This document shows, piece by piece, positions 25,069 through 33,336 of a stretch of 64,000 bases of DNA (the first letter of the stretch is position 1; each line of letters begins with the position of its first letter). Made by a program: the position numbers and the translations under genes. The DNA is taken from NCBI RefSeq assembly GCF_000761215.1, contig NZ_CP009438.1, positions 3,589,001 through 3,653,000 of the forward strand, given 5' to 3'. The notes below the pieces were generated by a model, which saw nothing but the letters and a program-made list of their open reading frames with translations, was not told the origin of the DNA and searched no databases. The DNA is from Streptomyces glaucescens. Its GTDB lineage: Bacteria; Actinomycetota; Actinomycetes; Streptomycetales; Streptomycetaceae.

Positions 25069-25120
25069 GAAGACTGCCGGGGAACGGTGATCCGACAGGT
25101 CGACGTCGAAGGGGTGAGCC

Positions 25121-26089
25121 ATGCTCACGGCGCAGGTGAAGGAGTTCGGCGGTCCCGAGGTACTGGTGCCGGTGACGGTGCCCGACCCCGAGCCCGGGCC
25201 CGGCGAGGTGCTGATCGAGGTGTCCCACGCCGACACCATCTTCCTGGAGACCCAGCTCCGGGCGGGCTGGGGCGGCGAGTACTTCACGGTCACCCCGCCG
25301 TACGTGCCCGGCGGCGGGGTCGCCGGGACCGTGCGGGCGATCGGCGCGGGGACCGGGGCGCGGTGGCTGGGGCGCCGGGTCGCCGCCTTCGTCGACGGCA
25401 GCTACGCCGAACGCGCACTCGCTCCGGCCGACGCCCTCACCCCCGTACCCGAGGGCCTGGACCTGCCCGCGGCGGCGGCCCTCGTCCACGACGGGGTGAC
25501 CGCGATGGGCCTGCTGGAGCGCATCGCCCTCACGGCCGGCGACCGGGTGCTGATCCTCGGCGCGTCCGGCGGCATGGGCACCCTGCTCGTCCAGCTGGCC
25601 CACGCCCGCGGGGCCCGGGTGGTCGCGGCGGCCCGGGGGGATCGGAAGCGGGCGCTGGTACGGCGGCTGGGCGCCGACGAGACGGTGGACGTCACCACTG
25701 CCGACTGGCCGGAGCAGGCCCGGGCCGCGCTCGGCGGCGCCGCCGACGTCGTCCTCGACGGAGTGGGCGGCCCGCTCGGCGCCGCCGCCCTCCCGCTCAC
25801 CGCTCCCGGCGGGCGCTTCTCCGCCCACGGCGCCCCCACCGGCGCCTTCGCCGACCTGGACCGTGCGGACGCGACCCGGCGCGGCGTCACCCTGTACGGC
25901 ATCGCCGACGCGCAGTACACGGCCGACGAGGTTGTGCGGCTGCGCACCGCCGCCTTCGCCGCGGCGGCCGCCGGACGGCTCACCCCGGTGATCGGGCAGC
26001 GCGTGCCGCTGGCGGAGGCCGCCCGGGCCCACCGGCTGATCGAGGGCCGGGAGGTGGTGGGGAAGGTGGTGCTGGAGGCCGCGCGGTGA
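25121..26089 (+). CDS. Quinone oxidoreductase-like MDR dehydrogenase
   Basis: A 322-aa medium-chain reductase. It has the GroES-like N-terminal domain with PGPGEVLIEVSHADTIFLET, and the NADPH Rossmann motif LILGASGGMGTLLVQLAHAR (about residues 144-163). The cysteines of the structural zinc and the catalytic zinc ligands are missing, which places it in the zinc-independent quinone oxidoreductase branch. It probably reduces quinones or enals with NADPH in the cytoplasm. Control by the divergent TetR protein is likely. Its stop codon lies inside the first copy of a 73-bp tandem duplication. Confidence 0.87.
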   Translation: MLTAQVKEFGGPEVLVPVTVPDPEPGPGEVLIEVSHADTIFLETQLRAGWGGEYFTVTPPYVPGGGVAGTVRAIGAGTGARWLGRRVAAFVDGSYAERALAPADALTPVPEGLDLPAAAALVHDGVTAMGLLERIALTAGDRVLILGASGGMGTLLVQLAHARGARVVAAARGDRKRALVRRLGADETVDVTTADWPEQARAALGGAADVVLDGVGGPLGAAALPLTAPGGRFSAHGAPTGAFADLDRADATRRGVTLYGIADAQYTADEVVRLRTAAFAAAAAGRLTPVIGQRVPLAEAARAHRLIEGREVVGKVVLEAAR

Positions 26090-26229
26090 CGGCGGTGCCG
26101 CGGCCGGGACCACGGCGGGCGGCCGGCCGGGCCTGCCGCCGCAGGGGAGCCGGGGCAGGTGACGGCGGTGCCGCGGCCGGGACCACGGCGGGCGGCCGGC
26201 CGGGCCTGCCGCCGCAGGGGAGCCGGGGC
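26085..26229. repeat. 73-bp perfect tandem duplication at a gene end
   Basis: Unit 1 is 26085-26157 and unit 2 starts at 26158. The two agree at 72 of 73 positions, differing only at the last base. Unit 1 contains the TGA of the MDR gene; unit 2 is non-coding. Near identity implies a recent event. Confidence 0.92.
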
Positions 26230-26294
26230 CCGGCCGGCCGGCACCGGCGCACCGGCGCGCCGATGCCTGCCGGGCCGGCGGGCCGGCGGGAGGC

Positions 26295-27548
26295 TCAGAA
26301 CGAGTCGGGGCACCAGGGACGCCGGGAGGGGCGCAGCAGGGCGTCGGCCAGCCGGGCGGCGCCCGCCCGTTCCTCCCGCACCCGCCCCGCGGCCGCCAGC
26401 CGCACCGCCGACTCGTCCCCCAGCCACAGCGCCCCGAGGCCGGACACGTCCAGCGTGAGATCGGCCTCCCGCGAGGTCGGCGCGCAGACCCCGCGGCCGT
26501 CCGCGCCCACCTCCAGCAGATACCGCCCGCCCGTGAACCCGGCCGGGTCGACGACCTCGAGGACCAGTTCCCCGGCCCCCTGGTAGCCGCGCGCCTCCAG
26601 CGCGCGGGCGACGTCCAGGATCCGCACCCACATCCAGTCGGCCCGGGTGGTGATCCGGGCGGCGCGCGGGTCCGGCAGGAACAGCGGCAGCAGATCGTCC
26701 GGGGACCGCCGGCCCGTCTCGACCCGGACCACCCAGTCGATCGCGCACAGATAGCGCCACAGCGCCCGCTCGGCGCGCGGTTCCGCCGCGATCAGCCACT
26801 GCACGGTGGCGGTGTTCTCCGGCTGCTTGGCGTCGCCCCACTTGTCGTCCACGGTGTACGCGACCATGCCCTCGACCTCGCCGGCCGGCGAGCGGTACAC
26901 CGCGTAGAACGGGTCCTTCCACCCCGGGAGGACGCGCAGCTCCCCCGTGTTGATCCGCCACCACCGGGCGTCGCGGTTCACCGTGCCGTGCTGGGTACGC
27001 CGTATCCGCTCGTGCAGCTCCGGGCCCAGCTCCCGCACCTCGGCGCCGCCCGCCAGGTCGATCCGCCCGCCGTCCTCGGGTCCCGCCCGGCGCGGGTCGA
27101 GCCCGGCGCGCGGCACGTCGACGGTCCACTCGGCGGCCGTGGTCGCGGGACCGAAGCCGTACCGGCCGTAGATGGGGTACTCGGCGGCGATCAGCGTCGC
27201 CACCACGTCTCCGCGCTCCTTCGCCGCCGCCAGGTCCCGGGCCATCATCCGGCTGAGCAGCCCGCGCCGGCGGTGCGTCGGGGACACGGTCACGTTGGTG
27301 ACGGCGTTCGCGGCCACCGCGGCGCCGCCGACCGCCGTCAGCTCCTGCGGGAAGGACCGCAGCGTCGCCACGCACCGGCCGTCGTCGAAGGCGCCGACGG
27401 TGCGGTCCGTCAGGACACCCGAGGCGCGGGCGGCGATCTCCTCCTCGGTGATCGTCTCGCTGCGCAGGAAGCCGACGGCCACGGCCCGCAGCCAGTCCGG
27501 TATCTCGTCCTCGGTGATCGGGCGTACGTCGAGATCGCGATCGTTCAT
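26295..27548 (-). CDS. Eis-like GNAT N-acetyltransferase
   Basis: A 417-aa protein with the Eis architecture: two GNAT-like folds and an SCP2-like C-terminal domain. The acetyl-CoA loop is [15 protein letters not shown] (about residues 92-106). The acidic Tyr of Eis corresponds to [14 protein letters not shown] (about 123-136). The protein ends in CPDSF, so a C-terminal Phe carboxylate is available as general base, as reported for mycobacterial Eis. Eis enzymes acetylate lysine side chains or multiple amines of aminoglycosides. The natural substrate here is unknown. The gene is followed by no partner on its strand and its 3' end faces the MDR duplication. Confidence 0.85.
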   Translation of the reverse strand: MNDRDLDVRPITEDEIPDWLRAVAVGFLRSETITEEEIAARASGVLTDRTVGAFDDGRCVATLRSFPQELTAVGGAAVAANAVTNVTVSPTHRRRGLLSRMMARDLAAAKERGDVVATLIAAEYPIYGRYGFGPATTAAEWTVDVPRAGLDPRRAGPEDGGRIDLAGGAEVRELGPELHERIRRTQHGTVNRDARWWRINTGELRVLPGWKDPFYAVYRSPAGEVEGMVAYTVDDKWGDAKQPENTATVQWLIAAEPRAERALWRYLCAIDWVVRVETGRRSPDDLLPLFLPDPRAARITTRADWMWVRILDVARALEARGYQGAGELVLEVVDPAGFTGGRYLLEVGADGRGVCAPTSREADLTLDVSGLGALWLGDESAVRLAAAGRVREERAGAARLADALLRPSRRPWCPDSF

Positions 27549-27639
27549 GGCGTCACGTTAGGGGCCGCGCCCCGGCCCGTCGCATGGATTTACGGCCCGC
27601 CCGCCCCGGGCCCCCCGAGGGACCGGCCGCCCGGTCGCC

Positions 27640-28251
27640 TCACAGCAGCAGGTCGTCGACCTGCGCCTCTCCGTCCCGGTACCGCCGGGCGATCTCCGCG
27701 CTGCACTCGTCGGCGGTGCGCTGCAGCCGCTGGCGGCGCCCGGACACCTGCTGCTCGCAGCGGACGAGCCGCCCGATGCCGTCGGCCAGCTCCGTGTCCG
27801 TGCGGGCGTCCAGCGCGGACAGTTCGACCCCGCCCAGCATCTCGGCGGCCAGCCGCCGGTACTCCTCGTTCTGCGGCGTCCCCAGCGTGACGTGCCGGGC
27901 CGAGGAGCGCTGCCGCGCCGGGGCGTCGGTCAGGATCTCGGGCAGCCGCTCCACCACGGACGCCACCGCCACGGCCAGCACGGGCGCCGGTCCGCGCCGC
28001 GCGAGCTCCGCGCGCAGGATGTCGATCCGGCCCTGGAGCAGCCGCCGTACGTAACTGAGGTCCGCCTCGTCGCGCTGGGCGTCCCGGCGCAGCGCCCGCA
28101 GCTCCGGCAGGCTCAGCGCGGCCAGGTCGGGCTCGGGCGGATCGGGCAGCAGTGGCGCGTGGCCGACGCCGTCCGGGCCGCCGGGACTGCCGGTGCGCTG
28201 CGCGGGCGGCCGCAGTGTCCCCACTTCCTCACCCGTGCTCGGTGTGCTCAT
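27640..28251 (-). CDS. rsiG: Anti-sigma factor RsiG (c-di-GMP-dependent, binds WhiG)
   Basis: A 203-aa helical protein. It carries two exact copies of the c-di-GMP motif E-x3-S-x2-R-x3-Q-x3-D: residues 62-77 (E62, S66, R69, Q73, D77) and 166-181 (E166, S170, R173, Q177, D181). In S. venezuelae such a pair on an antiparallel coiled coil clamps a c-di-GMP dimer, and RsiG then holds the sporulation sigma factor WhiG inactive until c-di-GMP falls. The first 45 residues are a disordered Pro/Gly tail. WhiG itself is not in the window. Divergent from dtd. Identification rests on the doubled motif, the length and the spacing, all of which fit. Confidence 0.93.
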   Translation of the reverse strand: MSTPSTGEEVGTLRPPAQRTGSPGGPDGVGHAPLLPDPPEPDLAALSLPELRALRRDAQRDEADLSYVRRLLQGRIDILRAELARRGPAPVLAVAVASVVERLPEILTDAPARQRSSARHVTLGTPQNEEYRRLAAEMLGGVELSALDARTDTELADGIGRLVRCEQQVSGRRQRLQRTADECSAEIARRYRDGEAQVDDLLL

Positions 28252-28387
28252 GTGCCTCTACCGTCCCCTCGACCGGTGTGTGGGAAGCATCGTGCCACCC
28301 CCAGTGGCCGCTATGTGACCGAGTGCCCCCGAACGGCCCCAGATGGACGGGTTAGGGATCGAAAAGCGGCCACGGCATGATGGCCCT

Positions 28388-28813
28388 ATGCGAGCTGTGG
28401 TGCAGAGGGTGGACGGCGCGAGCGTCGTGGTGGACGGCCGGACCGTGGGGGAGATCGTCGGCGAGGGCCTGTGCGTGCTGGTGGGGGTGACCCACGAGGA
28501 CACCGAGGAGAAGGCGGCCCAGCTCGCCCGCAAGCTGTGGACCCTGCGGATGCTCCAGGACGAGAAGTCGTGCAGCGACATCGACGCCCCGCTGCTGGTG
28601 ATCAGTCAGTTCACCCTCTACGGCGACGCCCGCAAGGGCCGCCGCCCCACCTGGAACGCCGCCGCGCCCGGCGCCGTGGCCGAGCCGCTGGTCGACGAGG
28701 TGGTCGCCCGGCTGCGGGAGCTGGGCGCGACGGTGGAGACGGGCCGGTTCGGCGCACAGATGCGGGTGTCGCTGACGAACGACGGCCCGTTCACCGTCCT
28801 GCTGGAGATCTGA
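28388..28813 (+). CDS. dtd: D-aminoacyl-tRNA deacylase
   Basis: A 141-aa cytoplasmic proofreading enzyme that hydrolyses D-aminoacyl-tRNA (and Gly-tRNA-Ala). Family signatures are [20 protein letters not shown] at the start, the active-site [15 protein letters not shown] (about residues 78-92) and the C-terminal [10 protein letters not shown], the Gly-Pro chirality filter. Length is normal. The ATG at 28388 starts the conserved sequence exactly; an earlier in-frame start adds 15 non-conserved residues. It is convergent with ygfZ. Confidence 0.95.
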   Translation: MRAVVQRVDGASVVVDGRTVGEIVGEGLCVLVGVTHEDTEEKAAQLARKLWTLRMLQDEKSCSDIDAPLLVISQFTLYGDARKGRRPTWNAAAPGAVAEPLVDEVVARLRELGATVETGRFGAQMRVSLTNDGPFTVLLEI

Positions 28814-28824
28814 GCCCGCGGCCC

Positions 28825-29790
28825 CTACGGCTCCACGACGACTTCCTGCGCCGCCGCCGTGTCCCCGGCGACCAGCCGGGCGTCCACGGGCACGTTCCGC
28901 TTCACCAGGGCGAGGGCGACCGGGCCCAGCTCGTGGTGGCGTACGGACGTGGTGACGAAGCCGATCTTCCGCCCGTCGGGGCCCTCGTCGGCGAGCCGGA
29001 TCCCGGTGCCGGCCGGGGGCAGGTGCACCTCGCTGCCGTCCAGGTGCAGGAAGACCAGCCGGCGCGGCGGCTTGCCCAGGTTCTGCACCCGGGCCACGGT
29101 CTCCTGTCCCCGGTAGCAGCCCTTCTGCAGGTGCACGGCCGAGCCGATCCAGCCCAGCTCGTGCGGGATGGTCCGGTGGTCGGTCTCGAAGCCCAGGCGC
29201 GGCCGGTGGTGCTCGACGCGCAGCGCCTCGTACGCCAGCAGCCCGGCCGCGGGCCCGGTCCGCGCCGCGTACTCCTCCAGGCGTTCGCGCGGCAGGAAGA
29301 GGTCACGGCCGTACGCCGTCTGCCGCACGACGACCCCGTCCGGGGCCTCGGCGATGGAACCGGCGGGCAGGTGGACGACGGCGAAGTCCGCGGTGCGGTC
29401 GGCGACCTCCACCCGGTAGAAGAACTTCATCGACTCCAGGTACTGGACCAGCGCGTCCTGGGTGCCGGGCTCGATGTGCGCCCAGACCGTCTCGCCGTCG
29501 TCGACGAGGTACAGGGCGTGTTCGATGTGGCCGTGCGCGGAGAGGATCAGCGCCTCGGTGGCCTCGCCCGCGGGGAGTTCGCTGACGTGCTGGGTGAGCA
29601 GCAGATGCAGCCAGCTCAGCCGGTCCTCGCCGGTGACGGTGACGACCCCGCGGTGCGACAGGTCGACGAAACCGGTGCCGGCGGCGAGGGCGCGCTGCTC
29701 GCGGAACAGGTCGCCGTAGTGGGCGGCGACGCCTTCGTCCACGCCCTCGGCGGGGACCGCGCCGGGCAGGGACAGCAGGGGGCTCTTCAT
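28825..29790 (-). CDS. ygfZ: Folate-binding Fe-S cluster maturation protein YgfZ
   Basis: A 321-aa GcvT-like protein. The signature KGCYRGQETVARVQNLGKPP (about residues 224-243) holds the conserved Cys of YgfZ, and the N-terminal LSHRGVVTVTGEDRLSWLH is the folate-binding half. YgfZ supports assembly or repair of certain Fe-S enzymes using tetrahydrofolate. It starts 10 nt after the stop of nur on the same strand and is probably the last gene of the operon that also holds the nitrobindin-like gene. Cotranscription with a metal regulator fits metal-cofactor homeostasis. Confidence 0.88.
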   Translation of the reverse strand: MKSPLLSLPGAVPAEGVDEGVAAHYGDLFREQRALAAGTGFVDLSHRGVVTVTGEDRLSWLHLLLTQHVSELPAGEATEALILSAHGHIEHALYLVDDGETVWAHIEPGTQDALVQYLESMKFFYRVEVADRTADFAVVHLPAGSIAEAPDGVVVRQTAYGRDLFLPRERLEEYAARTGPAAGLLAYEALRVEHHRPRLGFETDHRTIPHELGWIGSAVHLQKGCYRGQETVARVQNLGKPPRRLVFLHLDGSEVHLPPAGTGIRLADEGPDGRKIGFVTTSVRHHELGPVALALVKRNVPVDARLVAGDTAAAQEVVVEP

Positions 29791-29800
29791 GGATCCAAGC

Positions 29801-30238
29801 CTACGACTCGGTACTTGAACCCTTGTGGGAGCAGTCCTCGCACCGGCCGAAGATCGCGAAGTGCTTCATGTCCGTGTCGAAACCGAACTGCTCGCGCAGC
29901 TTCGCGGTGAACTCGGCGGCCACGTCCACATCCGCCTCGATGACCCCGGAGCAGTCCCGGCACACCAGGTGGATGTGGTGGTGCCGGTCGGCGAGGTGGT
30001 ACGTCGGCGCCCCGTGCCCGAGGTGGGCGTGGCTGACCAGCCCCAGCTCCTCCAGCAGTTCCAGGGTGCGGTAGACCGTGGAAATGTTGACCCCCGACGC
30101 CGTCTTCCTCACCTCGCTGAGGATGTCGTCGGGGGTCGCGTGCTCCAGGGTGTCCACGGCTTCGAGCACGAGTTGCCGCTGCGGGGTCAGCCGGTAGCCG
30201 CGCTGCCGCAGGTCGCTCTTCCAGTCGGTGCTCACCAC
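29801..30238 (-). CDS. nur: Nickel-responsive Fur-family regulator Nur
   Basis: A 145-aa repressor. The winged helix covers residues about 8-75 (RGYRLTPQRQLVLEAVDTLE, NISTVYRTLELLEELGLV). The metal residues described for S. coelicolor Nur are all present at the same numbers: M-site His70, His72 and His126; Ni-site His33, His86, His88 and His90. Two CxxC pairs (CRDC 93-96, CEDC 133-136) are also present. Nur represses nickel uptake genes and sodF when Ni is sufficient. GTG start. It sits between the nitrobindin-like gene (16 nt upstream) and ygfZ (10 nt downstream). The exact residue match separates it from Zur, FurA and CatR. Confidence 0.92.
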   Translation of the reverse strand: MVSTDWKSDLRQRGYRLTPQRQLVLEAVDTLEHATPDDILSEVRKTASGVNISTVYRTLELLEELGLVSHAHLGHGAPTYHLADRHHHIHLVCRDCSGVIEADVDVAAEFTAKLREQFGFDTDMKHFAIFGRCEDCSHKGSSTES

Positions 30239-30254
30239 ACTGGAAGTCTAAGAG

Positions 30255-30830
30255 CTACTTGAAGAAGGCGATGCCGTCATCCGGCATGTCGTCGGGCAGG
30301 GCCTTCGCCCAGCGCTCGACGTCCTCCGGGGTGACGACCTTCTTCAGGTGCGCCGACATGTAGGGGCGCAGCTCGACCTCGGGGGTCTGCTTCTCGCCGA
30401 CCCACATCAGGTCGCTCTTGACGTAGCCGTACAGGCGCTTGCCGCCGGTGTACGGCCGGGACGCGGCGGTACGCGCGACGGCGTCCGTGACCAGGTCGAT
30501 CTGCGGCTTCTGGTGGGCCATCTCGCCGTACCAGATCTCGATGACACCGTCGTCGCGGGTCATCGTGACCTCGACCTTGCGGTCCGCGTCGATCCGCCAG
30601 AAGCCGTGCTCCGACTCCAGCGGGCGCACCTTGTTGCCGTCCTTGTCCAGCACCCAGGTCTGGGAGTGGTACTCCAGGAAGTCCCGGCCGTCGTGGGTGA
30701 AGCTGACCTCCTGCCCGAAGTTGCACTTCTCCGAGCCGGGGAAGTCGTGCACGCCCGCACCCGCCCAGTTGCCGAGCAGGAAGGCGAGGGGGACCAGGTC
30801 CTTGTGGAGGTCGGACGGGATCTCGATCAT
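30255..30830 (-). CDS. FABP/nitrobindin-like heme-binding protein
   Basis: A 191-aa beta-barrel protein of the DUF1794/THAP4-like nitrobindin family. It shows the entry motif LAFLLGNWAGAGVHDFPG (about residues 16-33) with the family Gly-x-Trp-x-Gly-x-Gly signature, and strands SFTHDGRDFLEYHSQTWVLD and RKVEVTMTRDDGVIEIWYGE. A His in YMSAHLKKVV near the C-terminus is the probable proximal ligand. Nitrobindins bind ferric heme and handle NO or peroxynitrite. The gene leads the nur-ygfZ unit and is preceded by a 32-aa membrane peptide gene. Confidence 0.83.
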   Translation of the reverse strand: MIEIPSDLHKDLVPLAFLLGNWAGAGVHDFPGSEKCNFGQEVSFTHDGRDFLEYHSQTWVLDKDGNKVRPLESEHGFWRIDADRKVEVTMTRDDGVIEIWYGEMAHQKPQIDLVTDAVARTAASRPYTGGKRLYGYVKSDLMWVGEKQTPEVELRPYMSAHLKKVVTPEDVERWAKALPDDMPDDGIAFFK

Positions 30831-30852
30831 GAGCAGAGGTTCCTCGGGGTGG

Positions 30853-30951
30853 TCAGCGCTGGCCCTGGTACAGCTTCTTCACGGTCAGACCGGCGAAGGC
30901 GAGAACGCCGACGGCGACCAGGACCAGCAGGATTTCGAAGAAGAGCTCCAC
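30853..30951 (-). CDS. 32-aa single-span membrane peptide
   Basis: The reverse strand from the GTG at 30951 encodes VELFFEILLVLVAVGVLAFA followed by GLTVKKLYQGQR and a TGA. One transmembrane helix (residues about 4-22) is followed by a basic cytoplasmic tail, giving an N-out/C-in topology. AAGGAG lies nine nt upstream. It is 22 nt before the nitrobindin-like gene on the same strand, so cotranscription is likely. No known family; the clean ribosome site, codon bias and topology support a real small gene. Confidence 0.6.
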   Translation of the reverse strand: MELFFEILLVLVAVGVLAFAGLTVKKLYQGQR

Positions 30952-31036
30952 GGCGTGCTCCTTGTTGGGCGAGGGTGAGCGGTACACAAGGCCGTGCCCA
31001 GCTTACGCGGGTGCCTCGCGCACTACGATTCCGGCT

Positions 31037-31399
31037 ATGGCGAAGAAGCTCGTGATCAAGGTGACGGCGGGGGCCGATGCCCCCGAGCGGTGCTCGCAGG
31101 CGTTCACGGTGGCGGCGGTGGCCGTGGCCAGCGGGGTGGACGTCTCCGTCTGGCTGACCGGCGAGTCCGCCTGGTTCGCGCTGCCCGGCCGGGCGGCCGA
31201 GTTCGAGCTGCCGCACGCGGCGCCGCTGCCCGACCTGATCGACTCGGTCCTCGCCGCGGGCCGGCTGACCCTGTGCACCCAGTGCGCGGCCCGGCGGGAC
31301 ATCACGGAGCAGGACGTCATCGAGGGCGTGCGGATCGCGGGCGCGCAGGTCTTCGTGCAGGAGGCGCTGGCGGAGGACGCCCAGGCGCTCGTCTACTGA
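31037..31399 (+). CDS. DsrE-family protein
   Basis: A 120-aa soluble protein of the DsrE/DsrF-like fold. It starts AKKLVIKVTAGADAPERCSQ, continues VDVSVWLTGESAWFALPGRA, and has a Cys pair in LTLCTQCAARRDITEQDV (about residues 78-95) followed by GVRIAGAQVFVQEAL. The CTQC pair could carry persulfide or bind metal, as in sulfur-relay proteins. It is divergent from the small membrane peptide and nitrobindin genes, and its last 7 nt overlap the convergent VOC gene. The role in this organism is not known. Confidence 0.8.
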   Translation: MAKKLVIKVTAGADAPERCSQAFTVAAVAVASGVDVSVWLTGESAWFALPGRAAEFELPHAAPLPDLIDSVLAAGRLTLCTQCAARRDITEQDVIEGVRIAGAQVFVQEALAEDAQALVY

Positions 31400-31761
31400 C
31401 GGTCCACGTAGAGGCAGAAGGGGTGGCCGGCCGGGTCGAGCAGGACCCGTACGTGTGCCTGCGGCTGGTACGCGGCCGGCCGGGCGCCCTCGGCGACGGC
31501 GCGCGCGGTCTCGCGTTCCAGGTCGTCGACCTCGATGTCCAGGTGGATCATCATCTGCTGCCGGTCCGGCCCGCTCGGCCAGACGGGCGGCGCGTAGTGG
31601 GGCTCGGTCTGGAAGGACAGTCCGGTGCCGCCGTCCGGCGGGCGGATGTGCACCCAGTCCGGGCCGTCCTCGCACACCCGCCAGCCGGGCAGCAGACGCA
31701 GGTAGAAGTCCGCCAGCTCACGCGCGCCCGGTGCGTCCAGGGTCGCCGCCACGAGTCTCAT
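31393..31761 (-). CDS. VOC (glyoxalase/bleomycin-resistance) fold protein
   Basis: A 122-aa protein with two beta-alpha-beta-beta-beta modules: MRLVAATLDAPGARELADFY, RPPDGGTGLSFQTEPHYAPP, MMIHLDIEVDDLERETARAV and VLLDPAGHPFCLYVD. Potential metal ligands are His in MMIHLDIEV and the C-terminal FCLYVD region, but a full set is not certain. Such single-domain VOC proteins act as dioxygenases, glyoxalases or ligand-binding resistance proteins. Function is unassigned. It overlaps the DsrE gene tail to tail. Confidence 0.78.
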   Translation of the reverse strand: MRLVAATLDAPGARELADFYLRLLPGWRVCEDGPDWVHIRPPDGGTGLSFQTEPHYAPPVWPSGPDRQQMMIHLDIEVDDLERETARAVAEGARPAAYQPQAHVRVLLDPAGHPFCLYVDRQ

Positions 31762-31791
31762 GGCGGGTGGGTACCCCGCGGGGCGGCGCCG

Positions 31792-32052
31792 TCACCCCGG
31801 CGGTTTCCTGCCGTCCAGCTCGTCCCACCACTCGTCGGACCGGGGGTCGCCCGACGGGTCGTCCCACCAGCGGTCGTCGGGGCCGCGCCGGTTGGCGGTC
31901 ATCGCGGCGACGGGCGGGATGACCATCGCGACCACGCACATGGCGACGGCCGCCTCGGTCGACCACAGGCGCACGACGGCCCACGCCAGGACGAAGAGCA
32001 CCAGGCAGGTGCCCATCAGGGCGAAGTACACATGACGCCGCCGCGCGTACAT
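31792..32052 (-). CDS. DUF3099-type small membrane protein
   Basis: An 86-aa protein with two hydrophobic helices (residues about 7-28, YFALMGTCLVLFVLAWAVV, and about 31-50, EAAVAMCVVAMVIPPVAAM). A Trp/Asp-rich C-terminal tail follows (DDRWWDDPSGDPRSDEWWDE). The pattern matches DUF3099 proteins of actinomycetes, whose function is unknown. The start is placed at the ATG at 32052; an upstream in-frame start at 32109 would run into the terminator hairpin of the neighbouring sulfur gene and is unlikely. Confidence 0.7.
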   Translation of the reverse strand: MYARRRHVYFALMGTCLVLFVLAWAVVRLWSTEAAVAMCVVAMVIPPVAAMTANRRGPDDRWWDDPSGDPRSDEWWDELDGRKPPG

Positions 32053-32084
32053 GTGTCCAGCGTAGGCGCGGTGGCGGGCACGGA

Positions 32085-32129
32085 GAAGGGCCGCACCCCA
32101 GGCGTCCAACCCGGGGGGTGCGGCCCTTC
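32085..32129 (-). terminator. Long-stem terminator after the sseC-like gene
   Basis: GAAGGGCCGCACCCC at 32085-32099 pairs perfectly over 15 bp with GGGGTGCGGCCCTTC at 32115-32129. It lies 18 nt beyond the stop of the DUF1416 gene on the reverse strand. Confidence 0.85.
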
Positions 32130-32147
32130 CGCCGTACGGGGTCCTCG

Positions 32148-32438
32148 TCAGACCGCGATCGCGACCTCGGCGAGGGCGCCCTTCTCGGCGACGACGACCG
32201 TGCGGTCGGCGGTGCCGCCGGGGACGAGGGCGCGGACGGTCCAGGTGCCCTCGGCCGCGTAGAAGCGGAACTGGCCCGTGGCGGAGGTGGGGACCTCCGC
32301 GGTGAACTCGCCGGTCGAGTCCAGCAGCCGGACGTAGCCGGTCACCGGCTCGCCGTCGCGGGTCACCTGGCCCTGGATGGTGGTCTCACCGGGCTTGATC
32401 GTCGAGGCGTCGGGGCCGCCGGCCTTCGCTCCACACAT
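32148..32438 (-). CDS. sseC: DUF1416 protein, SseC-like
   Basis: A 96-aa beta-sandwich-like protein starting MCGAKAGGPDAS. A carboxypeptidase-regulatory-like repeat follows (TTIQGQVTRDGEPVTGYVRL, GEFTAEVPTSATGQFRFYA). The mycobacterial SseC proteins have the same sequence type and also sit next to the CysA-type sulfurtransferase. The role is thought to be in sulfur transfer but is undefined. The start is at Met 32438, because GGAGAAAG just upstream serves as ribosome site. It lies 58 nt after the sulfurtransferase gene, in one operon ending at a strong terminator. Confidence 0.83.
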   Translation of the reverse strand: MCGAKAGGPDASTIKPGETTIQGQVTRDGEPVTGYVRLLDSTGEFTAEVPTSATGQFRFYAAEGTWTVRALVPGGTADRTVVVAEKGALAEVAIAV

Positions 32439-32496
32439 GTCTTTCTCCAAGAGGGGTCTGACCGGAAGGCCGGTCGGATCGGTTGCTTGCCGAGGG

Positions 32497-33336
32497 TTAC
32501 TTCGCGGCGCCGAGCTCGATCGGCACGCCGACGAGGGAGCCGTACTCGGTCCAGGAGCCGTCGTAGTTCTTGACGTTCTCCACGCCGAGCAGCTCGTGCA
32601 GGACGAACCAGGTCAGCGCGGAGCGCTCGCCGATGCGGCAGTAGGCGATGGTGTCCTTGGAGAGGTCGATGCTCTCCTCTTCGTAGAGCTTCCTCAGCTC
32701 GTCGTCCGACTTGAACGTGCCGTCGTCGTTGGCGTTCTTCGACCACGGGATGTTGCGGGCGGTCGGGACGTGGCCGGGGCGCTGCGACTGCTCCTGCGGC
32801 AGGTGGGCCGGGGCGAGCAGCTTGCCGGAGAACTCGTCGGGCGAGCGGACGTCGACCAGGTTCTGGCTGCCGATGGCGTTGACGACGTCGTCGCGGAAGG
32901 CGCGGATCGCGGTGTTCTGCGGCTTGGCCTTGTACTCGGTCGCCGGGCGCTCGGGGACCTCCTCGACCAGCTCGCGGGCGTCCAGCTCCCACTTCTTGCG
33001 GCCGCCGTCGAGCAGCTTGACGTTGTCGTGGCCGTAGAGCTTGAAGTACCAGTAGGCGTACGACGCGAACCAGTTGTTGTTGCCGCCGTAGAGGACCACC
33101 AGGGTGTCGTTGGCGATGCCCTTGGCGGAGAGGAGCTTCTCGAAGCCCTCCTGGTCGATGAAGTCGCGGCGGACCGGGTCCTGGAGGTCCTGCGTCCAGT
33201 CGATCTTGATCGCGTTGCGGATGTGGTTCTTGTCGTACGCGGACGTGTCCTCGTCGACCTCCACGATCGCGATGTCGGGGTTGTCGAGGTTGTCCTGCAG
33301 CCAGTCGGCGTCGACCAGGACGTCGCTGCGGCTCAT
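32497..33336 (-). CDS. Thiosulfate sulfurtransferase (two-domain rhodanese, CysA/SseA type)
   Basis: A 279-aa enzyme made of two rhodanese domains. The N-terminal inactive domain starts VLVDADWLQDNLDNPDIAIV. The active C-terminal domain has the catalytic Cys233 in AYCRIGERSALTWFVL. The CRxGER loop is the actinobacterial type. It moves sulfane sulfur from thiosulfate or mercaptopyruvate to acceptors such as thiols or cyanide. The ATG follows a GGAGGAGAAAG ribosome site. The first gene after a Cys-containing leader peptide, it is probably attenuated by cysteine supply. The sseC-like gene follows. Confidence 0.92.
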   Translation of the reverse strand: MSRSDVLVDADWLQDNLDNPDIAIVEVDEDTSAYDKNHIRNAIKIDWTQDLQDPVRRDFIDQEGFEKLLSAKGIANDTLVVLYGGNNNWFASYAYWYFKLYGHDNVKLLDGGRKKWELDARELVEEVPERPATEYKAKPQNTAIRAFRDDVVNAIGSQNLVDVRSPDEFSGKLLAPAHLPQEQSQRPGHVPTARNIPWSKNANDDGTFKSDDELRKLYEEESIDLSKDTIAYCRIGERSALTWFVLHELLGVENVKNYDGSWTEYGSLVGVPIELGAAK

